Notes: generated by a model not told the origin, from the sequence alone. DNA of 64,000 nt from Micromonospora antibiotica (GCF_017599305.1 NZ_JAGFWR010000003.1:310001-374000); one strand, 5' to 3'; numbered from the stretch's first letter, positions 42,081 to 50,983 are shown. Made by a program: numbers and translations.

Positions 42081-43811
42081 TCAGGCCACCGTGCAGGGGA
42101 TGCCGTTGAGGGTGAAGGCGGTCGGTTTGGCGGTGTTGCCGGTGTGGTTGGCCTGGAAGCCGATCTCGACGGTGGCGCCGGGGGCGATCGTGCCGTTGTA
42201 GCTGACGTTGCGGGCGCTCACCTGACCGCTGGTGGGCGAGATGGTGGCGCTCCAGGCCGACGTGATGGACTGGCCCGACGGCAGGGTGAACACCAACGTC
42301 CAGCCGTCGATCGTCGAGGTGCCGGTGTTGGTGATGCTGATGCTGGCGGTGAAGCCGGAGTCCCAACTGTTCATCGTGTAGCCGACCCGGGGTCCGCTGC
42401 CGCCCGCCGTGGGGGTGGGGGTGGGGGTCGGGGTGGGCGTCGGGGTCGGCGTCGGCGTCGGGGTGCCCGTGGGCGTCACGGTCGGGGTGGGGGTCGGCGT
42501 GGTGCCGTTGGTGCTGGTCACGAACGTCATCACGCTGCGCGCGGGCAGGTTGACGGTCAACGAGCCGTTGGACATGGTCAGCGCGCTCTGCGGGGCGACG
42601 TTGCGGCTGCCGTCGGTCAGCCAGTTCTGCACGCTGCCCGACGCGGTGGCGCCGGAGAGGGTGAACTGCTGGCTCACCGCCGAGGTGTTCTTGTTGACCG
42701 CGACGATGACCACGGTGTTGCCGCTGCGGTAGGCCGAGACGTAGACGTTCGACGCCGGGTTGGCGGTGGCGTCGACGCGGACGTATCCGGGCCGCACGAA
42801 CCGGGCGTACTGGGCCATGATCGCGCCCCGCTTGCTGATCTGGCCGTCCTCGCGCATGGGGCCGTAGCTGCGCCGCAGGTACCACCAGACGTACGTCTGG
42901 AACTCGGCGTCGACCATGGACCGGTGGATGTGCTCGCCGACGTCGAGCGCCTCCGGCCAGGCGTCACCCGAGTTCGCGTTGCTGTTGGGGTAGTAGACCT
43001 CGGTCATCCACAGTTCCTTGCCCGCCCCCTTCTGCTTGAACAGCGGGTACGGGAAGTTCGAGTACGAGGTGCCGTAGAGGTGGGCCCCGATGATGTCGAC
43101 GTTGGCCAGTGCGGTGGCGTCGTTGAGGATCGGGTCCGACATCGACTTGACGTACTGGAACGATTCCGGCGCCATCACCCGGGTGCTGATCACCCCGGAG
43201 TTCTCCTTGAGGAACTTGATGATCTCGCCGGAGGTCCACCACGTCCAGTCGTGGGCGTAGTCGGGCTCGTTCTGCACGGAGATGGCGTAGAGGTTCACCC
43301 CGTTGTTGCGCATGTACACGGTGAAGTCGTTCAGGTACTGCGCATATGCGGCGTAGGAGCTGGCCCGCAGGCGCTTGGCGTTGGTCTGGCTGCCCCGGGT
43401 GAACGTCTCGATCATGCTGGCCGGGGGGTTCCACGGCGAGGCGAAGACGGTCACCCCGAGTTCGGCCGCGCGCTTGGCCGTGGCCAGGTCACGGCTCCAG
43501 TCCGCCTGGCTCTCGCCGACCGGGATGCGCAGCACGGAGAAGCCGAGCCGGCCCTCACCGGTGCCGAACGCCGTCTCCCGCTGGGCGGCGGTCAGGTCGC
43601 CGATCCAGCCGGCATGGGCCATCGCGCCGTAGCCCTTGATCGTCTGCCGGGTCGCCGACAGGTTGATGCTCGCCGGGGCGGCGGAGGCCTCCGTGGCTCC
43701 CAGGGCCGCCGTGGCCGCCGCGACGGGCAGCGTGCCCAGCGTCGTCAGGACGACGCGACGGCTCAGTGTTTTCCGCTCGCCGGCCGCCGGCCCATTCTGA
43801 TCCTGCGTCAT
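42081..43811 (-). CDS. Tat-secreted GH30 xylanase with CBM2
   Basis: 576 residues. A twin-arginine signal (LSRRVVLTTLG with AxA site near 45) precedes a GH30 barrel with its side beta-sandwich (about 45-440): IKGYGAMAH, acid/base Glu in SVQNEPDY and nucleophile Glu in ELWMTEVYYP. This resembles subfamily 8 glucuronoxylan or related endoxylanases. A Thr-Pro linker (PTPTPT, about 447-478) leads to a CBM2 (about 480-576). The CBM2 lacks its first Cys (PRVGYT in place of CxVxYT) while the last Cys remains, so its usual disulfide cannot form. The start follows AGGAGG. An operator lies at 43953. Confidence 0.92.
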   Translation of the reverse strand: MTQDQNGPAAGERKTLSRRVVLTTLGTLPVAAATAALGATEASAAPASINLSATRQTIKGYGAMAHAGWIGDLTAAQRETAFGTGEGRLGFSVLRIPVGESQADWSRDLATAKRAAELGVTVFASPWNPPASMIETFTRGSQTNAKRLRASSYAAYAQYLNDFTVYMRNNGVNLYAISVQNEPDYAHDWTWWTSGEIIKFLKENSGVISTRVMAPESFQYVKSMSDPILNDATALANVDIIGAHLYGTSYSNFPYPLFKQKGAGKELWMTEVYYPNSNANSGDAWPEALDVGEHIHRSMVDAEFQTYVWWYLRRSYGPMREDGQISKRGAIMAQYARFVRPGYVRVDATANPASNVYVSAYRSGNTVVIVAVNKNTSAVSQQFTLSGATASGSVQNWLTDGSRNVAPQSALTMSNGSLTVNLPARSVMTFVTSTNGTTPTPTPTVTPTGTPTPTPTPTPTPTPTPTPTAGGSGPRVGYTMNSWDSGFTASISITNTGTSTIDGWTLVFTLPSGQSITSAWSATISPTSGQVSARNVSYNGTIAPGATVEIGFQANHTGNTAKPTAFTLNGIPCTVA

Positions 43812-43952
43812 TTCTTTCGTCCTCCTGGTGGTGGTGGTGATACGCGCCCTGCCGGTTCCATCGAGCCGGTCGGCACCGATCTGCTGCGCCGCCACGGGGA
43901 TGACCTGGACGTCACCGTCGGCGTTTCGACAGCACATATCGACTGTGATAAT

Positions 43953-43966
43953 TGTGAACGTTAACG
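43953..43966 (-). promoter_or_regulatory. LacI-type operator before the GH30 gene
   Basis: TGTGAACGTTAACG on the plus strand, fitting the shared CAZyme operator. It lies about 140 bases upstream of the GH30 start in a 322-base gap; an inverted repeat CCCCT-N5-AGGGG (43982-43996) is close by. Confidence 0.55.
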
Positions 43967-44120
43967 GCCGGAGTTTAGTTTCCCCTTCCATAGGGGTCAA
44001 GCACGCCGACCGCATCCGGGTCCGCACCGATCCCGCGCGTCCGGTGGTCGTCGCACACCGCCACGACACGGGCGGCGACAGTGGGCGACCGGCGCGCACG
44101 GCCCGCCACCTGACGGTTGC

Positions 44121-44126
44121 TAACGT
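44121..44126 (+). promoter_or_regulatory. TAACGT -10 element of a leaderless gene
   Basis: TAACGT ends seven bases before the GTG at 44134; no ribosome site precedes that codon. Confidence 0.45.
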
Positions 44127-44133
44127 GGCCGCC

Positions 44134-44694
44134 GTGACGGAGTTGGCGGACCTGGTCCTCGCCCCCGACGAGCGGGCCCGGGGCATCGGGGTCGACAGCG
44201 TGCTGTTCGTGATGGACTGGACCGGCGAGGAGGAGCCCGGCGCCCTGGCGGCGTTCGTGGCCGGGCGGATCCGGGCCTTCGGGGCCCAGCCGGACGGCGT
44301 CGACACCGACGTCGTCCAGCGGGCCGCCGAGGCCGACCCGACGCTGGGCCGGGGCGACCTGCCGATCCGCCAACTCGACCACCTGTCCGGCGTGCTGGCA
44401 CCGCTCGGCTTCACCCTCGCGGTGCACGACGACGGCACCGACAGCTACCCGGTGCTGGTCCTGCGGACCGGCGGGCAGCCGCCGAGCGGGCTGACCCACC
44501 AGGGCCAGCCGGTACGGGACTGGGCCTCGCCACCCACCGAGACCCTGGTCAGCCTCGACTGCCCGGGCTGCGGGGAGATGCTGGTCTGGCAACTGCCGGC
44601 GACCGCGAGCCTCGCCGACGAGCACTGCGACTGCGGAACCGCGCTGTTCGACGCCACCGGCCGCCCACTGCCCGACGTCACGCTCCACGACTGA
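44134..44694 (+). CDS. Uncharacterised protein with C-terminal CxxC/CxC pairs
   Basis: 186 residues; I do not recognise the family. The first 125 residues are mixed alpha/beta with no motif I can name. The last 50 carry LDCPGCGEML and EHCDCGTALFD, two cysteine pairs spaced like a zinc ribbon. No signal or membrane segment. The GTG start is chosen for the TAACGT box seven bases upstream; a GTG nine bases earlier is in frame. Confidence 0.7.
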   Translation: MTELADLVLAPDERARGIGVDSVLFVMDWTGEEEPGALAAFVAGRIRAFGAQPDGVDTDVVQRAAEADPTLGRGDLPIRQLDHLSGVLAPLGFTLAVHDDGTDSYPVLVLRTGGQPPSGLTHQGQPVRDWASPPTETLVSLDCPGCGEMLVWQLPATASLADEHCDCGTALFDATGRPLPDVTLHD

Positions 44695-45505
44695 GTCGTT
44701 CCCGGCGGCGGACAACCACCGGGTAATGGGGTACGGCCACCCGGCGTGGTCCGAAATACCCGGCAGAACGCGTGGCACCCAGGGCCGACCGGGACCGGTT
44801 CGATTGTGGCGGGATTGGCAACGACGGCGGGCAATTGATCTGACGTTCCCCCCTTTCCCCATAGTCGAACGGGAATGCCCTGCGGTAACTGTCGGGCCGG
44901 CGCGACTCGGTCCACCGCATGGTGGTGCGCGGGTCCGGCGTACCCCGACCGGCACCGGCCCGACCGCTGCCGGCAGCCGTCCGGCTGCCGCCGCCCCCGC
45001 CGGCGTCCGACCGGGGCAGGCGGCACCCCACCGGGGAGCGGGCCGGCCGGGCACCGGCTCCGCGAAACGTCCGACCACGCGCCGGTCCACCGGCCGGTTC
45101 CCGCACGGGCCCGACGTCAACGCCGGCCGTGCCGCCGCACGCCCAGGCTCCGGGCGTCGACGCCGCCAGCAGGCGGACGGCCCGGCTGGACACCATCCCG
45201 AGCACGGAGAGCACCACCAGCGCAGCGAGGATCAGCACGGTGGCGCGGATACCGACCACCGCAGCGACCGGCCCGACCGCCACCTGCCCCAGCGCAGTGG
45301 CCACGAAAGGGCCCGACATGTCCGTCGGCCGGGACGTGCTGGGCGATCGCGCGACCCTGCTGCGCCGGCCCGGCCGTCCACTTGCGCACCCCCCGTACAG
45401 GGGCATTGACCTGCGTGGCTTCACGACGCCGAGATCAACATGTCACGTCTGCGACACGATCCGGCTCGACAGTGGGGCATCGTCGCCCACCCCTCAAGGA
45501 GCGTC
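44695..45505. other. 811-base region with a gene remnant and no intact gene
   Basis: Apart from the MFS remnant on the minus strand at 45167-45319 nothing codes convincingly. The stretch 44840-44870 (TTGATCTGACGTTCCCCCCTTTCCCCATAG) is AT-richer and may be a leftover promoter. The end contains the AAGGAG site of the next gene. Confidence 0.5.
45167..45319 (-). pseudogene. C-terminal remnant of an MFS transporter
   Basis: One minus-strand frame reads as the last two helices of an MFS permease (ATALGQVAVGPVAAVVGI, then ATVLILAALVVLSVLGMV, then SRAVRLL), about 50 residues. No transporter sequence precedes or follows it. It looks like the residue of a deletion. Confidence 0.5.
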
Positions 45506-45805
45506 ATGGCCCCCACCCCACCGACCGACGCCGAGCTGGACGTCCTCATCCGCGCCCGGCTCGCGTCGCTCGGCATCGACCTCGACCAACTCCCGGCCGG
45601 CACCGCCGCCGACCCGCAGACCGGCTCCCCCGGCCGGGACACCGTGCTGGCCTCGCTGCGCTCCTTCGTCCGCGGCACCGTCGGCACCCTCGCCGCCTAC
45701 CAGCCGCCCGCGCCGGCCGGCACCGACCCGGCCGTGGCCATGGCGCTGTCCCAGCAGCCCGCGCCGATGCTCTACCCCTCGATCAGCACGGAATGGCGGA
45801 AGTGA
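45506..45805 (+). CDS. Small protein coupled to an amidase
   Basis: 99 residues with a strong AAGGAG site. Helix-rich (ELDVLIRARLASLGIDLDQL, VLASLRSFVRGTVGTL) with a Pro/Ala-rich loop and the end MLYPSISTEWRK. No signal peptide and no family I can name. Its stop overlaps the amidase start (TGATG), so the two are made together. Size and position recall small partner subunits of amidase-signature enzymes such as AtzG or GatC, an analogy only. Confidence 0.75.
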   Translation: MAPTPPTDAELDVLIRARLASLGIDLDQLPAGTAADPQTGSPGRDTVLASLRSFVRGTVGTLAAYQPPAPAGTDPAVAMALSQQPAPMLYPSISTEWRK

Positions 45806-47451
45806 TGAGCACAGCACCTGCCGACCGCGGCGTCGACCGTCGCGCCTTCCTCGCCCGGACCGCCGCGCTGGCCACCGCCTCGGCGGTCGGCGGCATCGTC
45901 GGGCTGCCCGCCGTGGCCTCGGCCGCCGGCAGCACCCGAACATCGGCCGTTCCGGCCGGCCGCTACAACCCGGCGTTGGCCGTACCCAACGCCTACGTCA
46001 AGCCGCGCCCGGAGGCCGTGGCCGACCCGACCGAACTGACCATCGCCGAGGCGGCCTGGCTGATCCGGGCCGGCAAGCTCACCCCGGAGAAGCTGGTCGA
46101 GGCGTACCTGGCCCGGATCTCCCGCTACGAGCCGACCTACCAGGCGTTCAACCTGGTGCTCGCCGAGCAGGCGGTCAAGGCGGCCCGCGCGATGGCCCGC
46201 AAGCCGCACCGGGGCGCGCTGCACGGCATCCCGCTGGCCATCAAGGACAACTACTACACCGCCGGCGTGCCGACCACCGCCAGCTCCTACCTGTTCGCCG
46301 ACTTCCGGCCACCGTACGACGCCACGGCGGTGACCCGGCTGGTCACCGGCGGCGGGGCGATCGTGCTGGGCAAGACCCAGATGGGCCCGCTGGCCACCAC
46401 CCGGGCCACCACCCCCGCCGGGGTGGTCACCACGGTCAACGCCTGGACCCCCACCAACCCGGCCACCGACCCCGGCGGATCGTCCACCGGCACCGCCACC
46501 GCCGTGGCGGGACGGCTCGCCGCCTGCGGCACCGGCACCCAGACCGGCGGGTCGATCACCGCGCCGTCCAACGCGCAGAACCTCACCGGGCTCAAACCGA
46601 CCATGGGGCGGGTGTCGCTGCACGGGATCATCCCGCTCAGCTACACCCGCGACCATCCGGGCCCGCTGGCCCGCGACGCCAAGGACGCCGCCATCATGCT
46701 CACCGCGATGGCCGGCGAGGACCCGGCCGACCCGCGCAGCCAGGGCCTGCCCGAGGTGCCCAAGCTGATCGACGCGGCCACCCCGACCCACCAGGGTGGC
46801 AAGCTCAAGCTGCGGTGGAAGACCCGGATCGGGGTGCTGCCCGGCTTCACCGCCGGCACCTCGGAGACCGCGCTGGCCCGGCAGGCGTACCTGGCGAAGC
46901 TCGCCGCGATCCCCGGCGCGACGATCGTCGACGTGCCGCTGCCCGACGAGTGGGAGCTGCTCACCGGCAGCGCGTTCAACAACGTACGACTGCCGGAGCG
47001 CACCGAGCCGTTCCTGCCCTACCTGCGTACCGACCTGCGGGGTTTCGGGGTCTCGGTAACCGGCTGGCTGCAGGGCGCGCTGCTGGGCGGCAGCGAGTTC
47101 ATCACCGGCCAACGGGCCAAGCTGCTGCTGATGGAACGGGTGCTCGACCAGCTCTTCGCCGGCTGCGACGTGGTGGTGCAGACCGGCCCGGTGCCGTTCG
47201 ACATCCTCGGCCTGCCCGAGATCGCCTTCCCGATCGGGTTCACCGGCGCGGGCCTGCCGATCGGCACCATCCTCGGTGGCCTGCCGTACGGCGAGGACCG
47301 GCTGCTGTCGGTGGCCGCCGCCTACCAGGCGGTGACCGACTGGCACCTGCGCCGACCGGCCGATCCGCCGGCCACCCCGGCGACGGGGCGCAGCGTGGCC
47401 CCGGCCGGGCTGCGGCTCACCGCCGACGAGGTGGCCCGGCTCAGCCAGTGA
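45805..47451 (+). CDS. Tat-exported amidase-signature hydrolase
   Basis: 548 residues. A twin-arginine signal (DRRAFLARTAALATASA) is followed by an amidase-signature domain with the catalytic Lys in GIPLAIKDNYYT, the cis-Ser in DPGGSSTGTA and the nucleophile in TQTGGSITAP. The family hydrolyses amides; the substrate cannot be told. Export implies an extracellular or wall-located amide. The start at 45805 overlaps the previous stop; an in-frame ATG at 45793 is an alternative. Confidence 0.9.
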   Translation: MSTAPADRGVDRRAFLARTAALATASAVGGIVGLPAVASAAGSTRTSAVPAGRYNPALAVPNAYVKPRPEAVADPTELTIAEAAWLIRAGKLTPEKLVEAYLARISRYEPTYQAFNLVLAEQAVKAARAMARKPHRGALHGIPLAIKDNYYTAGVPTTASSYLFADFRPPYDATAVTRLVTGGGAIVLGKTQMGPLATTRATTPAGVVTTVNAWTPTNPATDPGGSSTGTATAVAGRLAACGTGTQTGGSITAPSNAQNLTGLKPTMGRVSLHGIIPLSYTRDHPGPLARDAKDAAIMLTAMAGEDPADPRSQGLPEVPKLIDAATPTHQGGKLKLRWKTRIGVLPGFTAGTSETALARQAYLAKLAAIPGATIVDVPLPDEWELLTGSAFNNVRLPERTEPFLPYLRTDLRGFGVSVTGWLQGALLGGSEFITGQRAKLLLMERVLDQLFAGCDVVVQTGPVPFDILGLPEIAFPIGFTGAGLPIGTILGGLPYGEDRLLSVAAAYQAVTDWHLRRPADPPATPATGRSVAPAGLRLTADEVARLSQ

Positions 47452-47458
47452 CGGTCGG

Positions 47459-47497
47459 GTCGTCCGCCCGCCGGCTCAGCGGCGGCGGGCGGACGAC
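47459..47497. terminator. Strong bidirectional hairpin terminator
   Basis: Perfect 15-bp stem (47459-47473 with 47483-47497) and a nine-base loop, seven bases after the amidase stop and between convergent genes. Confidence 0.8.
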
Positions 47498-47627
47498 ACC
47501 GGCCAGCGGCGGGTGGACGACACCGGCGGCGGACCACGGCCGGCGGGCGGACGTGCCGCCACCAGCGCATCCCGGCCGGATCGTCGGCGGCGACGCGGTG
47601 GGTCGGGTCGACCGATGGTGACCGACC

Positions 47628-48497
47628 TCAGCCGATCGTGGTCAGCTTCGGCAGCACCTCGTCGGCGACCCGTCGGGTGAACTCCACCGGGTGCCGGTCC
47701 GGGGTGACCTGCACCTCGGTCACGCCGAGCGCGGCGTACCCGGCCACCTCGGCCAGGAAGGCGTCCACGTCGGCCAGCGGCGGTCGCATCACGAGAACCG
47801 TCTTGTCGATGGCGTCGTAGTCGCGGCCCTCGGCGGCGCAGTGCCCCCGCAGCACGTCCAGCTTGTGCGCCACCTCGGCGGGGCTGCTGCCGAACAGGTT
47901 GCAGGCGTCGGCGTACCGGGCCACCAGCAGCAGGGTCTTCTTCTCGCCGCTGCCGCCGATCATGATGGGCGGGTGGGGCCGTCGCAGTGGCTGCGGCGAG
48001 TTGAGCGTCTCGGCCAGCCGGTAGTGCCGGCCCTCGAACGGCCCGTTGTCGTCGCTCCACATCTGCCGGCAGATCCGCAGCGTCTCCTCCAGCCGCTCGA
48101 ACCGCTCGGCCACGGGCACCACAGGCACCCCGAGGCCGCGCTGTTCGCGCTCGTACCAGGACGCGCCGATGCCGAGCCGGGCCCGACCGCCGGAGAGCAC
48201 GTCCAGGGTGGTCACGATCTTGGCGAGCAGCCCCGGGTAGCGGTACATCACGCCGGTGACCAGCACGCCGAGCGTCATCCGCGAGGTCCGCGCCGCGACG
48301 AAACCCAGCGTCGTGTACGCCTCCAGCATCGGCTCCTCGGCCGGGGCCATCGCCTCCATCTGGAAGTAGTGGTCCATCACGGTGAACGACGCGACCCCGG
48401 CCTCCTCCGCGATCGTCGCGGTCTCGATCAGCGTCGGTGCGATCGCCGCCGGATCGGTCGGGGTCGAGTAGTTCCAGTAGTGCAGCCCGAGTCTCAT
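47628..48497 (-). CDS. LLM-class (F420-dependent) oxidoreductase
   Basis: 289 residues of the bacterial luciferase-like fold: LGLHYWNYS at the N-terminus, FTVMDHYFQ, the TLDVLSGGRARLGIGASW block and PIMIGGSGEKKTL. These marks fit the F420-dependent subgroup common in actinomycetes. Substrate unknown. It converges on the amidase gene across a strong hairpin. Confidence 0.9.
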   Translation of the reverse strand: MRLGLHYWNYSTPTDPAAIAPTLIETATIAEEAGVASFTVMDHYFQMEAMAPAEEPMLEAYTTLGFVAARTSRMTLGVLVTGVMYRYPGLLAKIVTTLDVLSGGRARLGIGASWYEREQRGLGVPVVPVAERFERLEETLRICRQMWSDDNGPFEGRHYRLAETLNSPQPLRRPHPPIMIGGSGEKKTLLLVARYADACNLFGSSPAEVAHKLDVLRGHCAAEGRDYDAIDKTVLVMRPPLADVDAFLAEVAGYAALGVTEVQVTPDRHPVEFTRRVADEVLPKLTTIG

Positions 48498-48567
48498 GCC
48501 TCGTCCACCTCCACACCGATCCTAGTGGCGTCCGGGGCCACCCGCCCCGGATGCCGTCGGGGACGCG

Positions 48568-49137
48568 TCACCCGTCAAGCACCGCGCGGGTCAGGGCGGC
48601 CAACCCCGCCTCCCAGCGCTCGTCGGGCCAGTCCCGCAGGTGTTCCACCAGGTCGCTGCGCACGGCCGCCAACAGGGCGTGGGCGAGGTAGTCGGCCGAC
48701 GCGGGGCCGCGCGCCTCGGTGACGAGCGCGACCAGCAGGACGTGCCACTCCTCGTACGAGCCGGTGCGGTAGGGGCTGCCGTCGCCCGCGTTCTCCAGGG
48801 CCAACGTCAGCACCCGACTGTCCCGTTTGAACCGCACCACCTCGCGGAGCAGGTGCAGGGCGCGCTCCGCCGGCGGGCCCTGCGGCGGATCGGTCGCCAG
48901 CGCCGCCCGCAACTGGTCGCCGCGCTGCGCGTACAGGGCACGCAGCAGCCCCATCCGGTCGCCGAAGCGGCGGAACAGCGTGCCCTTGCCCACTCCGGCG
49001 GCGGCGGCGATGTCGTCCATCGAGACCTGGTCGGGGTCGGTCGCGGCATCGAACAACCGATCTGCGGCGGCCAGCACGGCCGTCCGGTTTCGTGCCGCGT
49101 CGGCGCGCACACCCTCTCCCCTCGCGAAACGGACCAC
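48568..49137 (-). CDS. TetR-family regulator, divergent from SnoaL/NmrA genes
   Basis: 189 residues. The helix-turn-helix is SMDDIAAAAGVGKGTLFRRFGDRMGLLRALY; the ligand domain includes a C-terminal segment typical of SCO-type TetR proteins (DYLAHALLAAVRSDLV). A GTG start is used and is overlapped by the first of two CGGAC-N5-GTCCG operators. It probably represses itself and the divergent two-gene operon. Confidence 0.9.
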   Translation of the reverse strand: MVRFARGEGVRADAARNRTAVLAAADRLFDAATDPDQVSMDDIAAAAGVGKGTLFRRFGDRMGLLRALYAQRGDQLRAALATDPPQGPPAERALHLLREVVRFKRDSRVLTLALENAGDGSPYRTGSYEEWHVLLVALVTEARGPASADYLAHALLAAVRSDLVEHLRDWPDERWEAGLAALTRAVLDG

Positions 49138-49170
49138 CAGTCCGCTACAGTGAAACGGACCGGCCGTCCG
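49130..49170. promoter_or_regulatory. Two TetR operators CGGAC-N5-GTCCG
   Basis: CGGACCACCAGTCCG (49130-49144) and CGGACCGGCCGTCCG (49156-49170) are repeated at a 26-base interval, each preceded by GAAA. They lie between the divergent TetR and SnoaL-like genes. Confidence 0.75.
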
Positions 49171-49217
49171 CTATCGTAGCCACGCAGCGGGACGGCACCG
49201 ACGACCAGGGGACAACC

Positions 49218-49634
49218 GTGTCGAACCCTTCCACCGCCCTGTTCCACCGGGCCATGCAGCTGTTGCTCGCCAAGGACATGCCGGGATTCATCGCCCTGTT
49301 CGCCGACGACGGCGTCATGGAGTTCCCGTTCGCGCCGGCCGGGCAGCCGAGCCGGGTCACCGGCCGGGCCGCCGTGCACGACTACCTCATCGACTACCCG
49401 CAGGTCCTCGACGTCCGCGAGATCGCCGAGGTCACCGTGCACGAGACCACCGATCCGACGGTGCTGGTCGCCGAGTTCACCGCCGGTGGTGTCGTCGTCG
49501 CCAGCGGCCGGCCCTACCGCCTGCGGTACATCGCCGTGCTGACCATCCGGGACGGCCACATCGTGCACTACCGCGACTACTGGAACCCGCAGGCCGCACA
49601 GGACCTGCTCGGCGGCGGGCTGGTGCGCTCGTGA
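49218..49634 (+). CDS. SnoaL/NTF2-like protein
   Basis: 138 residues with the NTF2-like cone fold pattern: ALFHRAMQLLLAKDMPGFIALFADDGVMEFPFAP, then GRAAVHDYL, and the closing HIVHYRDYWNPQA. Such proteins are small hydrolases or isomerases, or of unknown role. A GTG start follows AGGGGA. Coupled (GTGA) to the NmrA-like gene. Confidence 0.88.
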   Translation: MSNPSTALFHRAMQLLLAKDMPGFIALFADDGVMEFPFAPAGQPSRVTGRAAVHDYLIDYPQVLDVREIAEVTVHETTDPTVLVAEFTAGGVVVASGRPYRLRYIAVLTIRDGHIVHYRDYWNPQAAQDLLGGGLVRS

Positions 49635-50488
49635 TCCTGGTCATCGGCGGCACCGGGACGACCGGCCGGCTCGTCGCCGCCACCCTCGCCGACGCCGGCC
49701 ACCCGGTCCGCGTCGCCAGCCGCCGGGCCTCCGCCGGGGACGTCCGCTTCGACTGGTACGACCCCGGCACCCACCGCACCGCGCTGGAGGGCGTGACGGG
49801 CGTGTACCTGGTCCCACCCGTCGGCGAGGTCGATCCCGCACCGGTCATGCTGCCGGTGCTGGAACTGGCCGGCACCCGGGGAGTACGGCGGGCCGTCCTG
49901 CTCAGCTCCTCGGCGATCGAGGCGGGCACTCCCGGCCTGGGTGAGGTGCAGGCCCGGTTGGGCGGGCTCTTCCCCGAGTGGGCGGTGCTGCGGCCCTCCT
50001 GGTTCATGGAGAACTTCGTCGGCGACCGTCCGCACGGGGTGAGCGCCCGGGACCACGGCGAGATCATCAGCGCCACCGGAGACGCCCGGGTCGGCATCGT
50101 CGATCCGGCCGACATCGCCGGGGTGGCGGTCCGCGCCCTCACCGATCCGACGTCGCACGACACCGAGCACCTCATCACCGGCCCCGAACGCCTGAGCTAC
50201 GCCGACATCGCCGCCGTCCTCACCGACACCGGCGGCCGACCGGTCCGGCACCGTGCCGTCAGCGAGGCCGAACTCACGGCGTACCACGAGGCCAATGGCC
50301 TGCCACCCGACTTCGCCCGGTTCCTCGCGAGCCTGGACACGGCGATCGCGGCCGGCGCGGAGGACCGGACCACCAGCACCGTCGCGGACGTCACCGGTCG
50401 CCCACCCCGCTCGTTCCGGGACTTCTGCCGCGACCGGCTGCCCGGCGGCCCCCGCCCCACCCCGGACCGCGCCACCACGCCGGGCTGA
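49631..50488 (+). CDS. NmrA-like NAD(P)-binding protein
   Basis: 285 residues. N-terminal Rossmann motif [29 protein letters not shown] and the [16 protein letters not shown] block place it with atypical SDR proteins of the NmrA/quinone-reductase-2 type. These are redox sensors or reductases. A GTG start overlaps the SnoaL stop, so the pair is one operon under the divergent TetR. Confidence 0.9.
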   Translation: MILVIGGTGTTGRLVAATLADAGHPVRVASRRASAGDVRFDWYDPGTHRTALEGVTGVYLVPPVGEVDPAPVMLPVLELAGTRGVRRAVLLSSSAIEAGTPGLGEVQARLGGLFPEWAVLRPSWFMENFVGDRPHGVSARDHGEIISATGDARVGIVDPADIAGVAVRALTDPTSHDTEHLITGPERLSYADIAAVLTDTGGRPVRHRAVSEAELTAYHEANGLPPDFARFLASLDTAIAAGAEDRTTSTVADVTGRPPRSFRDFCRDRLPGGPRPTPDRATTPG

Positions 50489-50525
50489 CGATCCGTCCAC
50501 CGGCACCGGCACCGGCACCGACGGC

Positions 50526-50563
50526 GCGCGGGGCGGGCGACCAGGTGGTCGCCCGCCCCGCGC
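50526..50563. terminator. 17-bp hairpin terminator
   Basis: Perfect 17-bp stem (50526-50542 with 50547-50563) and an AGGT loop. It serves the NmrA-like gene and would also have served the minus-strand protease remnant that ends at 50573. Confidence 0.85.
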
Positions 50564-50572
50564 CCGGGTCGC

Positions 50573-50800
50573 TCAGCCGCGCCGCCACTTCTGGTTCGCC
50601 CCGCCGGTGCACTCCCAGCGCCACCGCCGGTGGTGGTCAGCGACAGCCCGTACGCGCCGAGGATCTCGTTGACCGGCTGGTAGACGGTGGTGCCACCGGA
50701 GTTGCAGTCGCCACCGGCACCTGAGGTGACGCCCTGCGCCTGGTTGCCGGAGACGAACGCGCCACCCGAGTCGCCGGACCGGTCGGCGGCCAGGCCATCG
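50573..50800 (-). pseudogene. Remnant of a secreted S1 protease with ricin-type lectin tail
   Basis: The minus strand reads [19 protein letters not shown], then [23 protein letters not shown], the C-terminal end of a streptogrisin-like S1 peptidase including the active-site Ser. In a shifted frame next to it, [14 protein letters not shown] and a stop at 50573 is the end of a ricin-B/CBM13 lectin repeat. The protease start, catalytic His and Asp, and most of the lectin are missing, so a gene was deleted internally and from its 5' side. Confidence 0.7.
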
Positions 50801-50819
50801 GGCCGACCGGCTTCACGAA

Positions 50820-50889
50820 CACCCTTCGCATTTCCCTTGATCGGGATTAGGCTCTGCGCAGTCCGGAGTGGACGACCACGGAGGTGCCC
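50820..50889 (+). promoter_or_regulatory. Promoter region of the small peptide gene
   Basis: AT-rich stretch with TTGATC and TAGGCT (about 50837-50853) upstream of a near-perfect ribosome site CGGAGGTG seven bases before the ATG at 50890. The -35/-10 pairing is not resolved. Confidence 0.4.
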
Positions 50890-50973
50890 ATGAAGAAGAT
50901 GACCGTCCGTCGTACGAGTGCACTGCGTCTGGTGTCCGGCGCCCGCCGGCTCTGGATCGAGTGGTGCTGGTAA
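50890..50973 (+). CDS. 27-residue Trp-rich peptide (possible precursor or leader peptide)
   Basis: An ATG with a strong GGAGGTG site opens a 27-codon frame ending in TAA. The N-terminal 20 residues are basic ([18 protein letters not shown]) and the last seven are LWIEWCW, with three Trp and one Cys. There is no hydrophobic secretion signal. The basic head and aromatic tail resemble leader and core of a ribosomal peptide, yet no maturase lies next to it; the neighbour is a TPR protein. Alternatively it is an attenuator leader rich in Trp codons, because a perfect hairpin follows 10 bases after the stop. The codons and spacing look real, not random. Confidence 0.6.
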   Translation: MKKMTVRRTSALRLVSGARRLWIEWCW

Positions 50974-50983
50974 CTGCCGGCCC

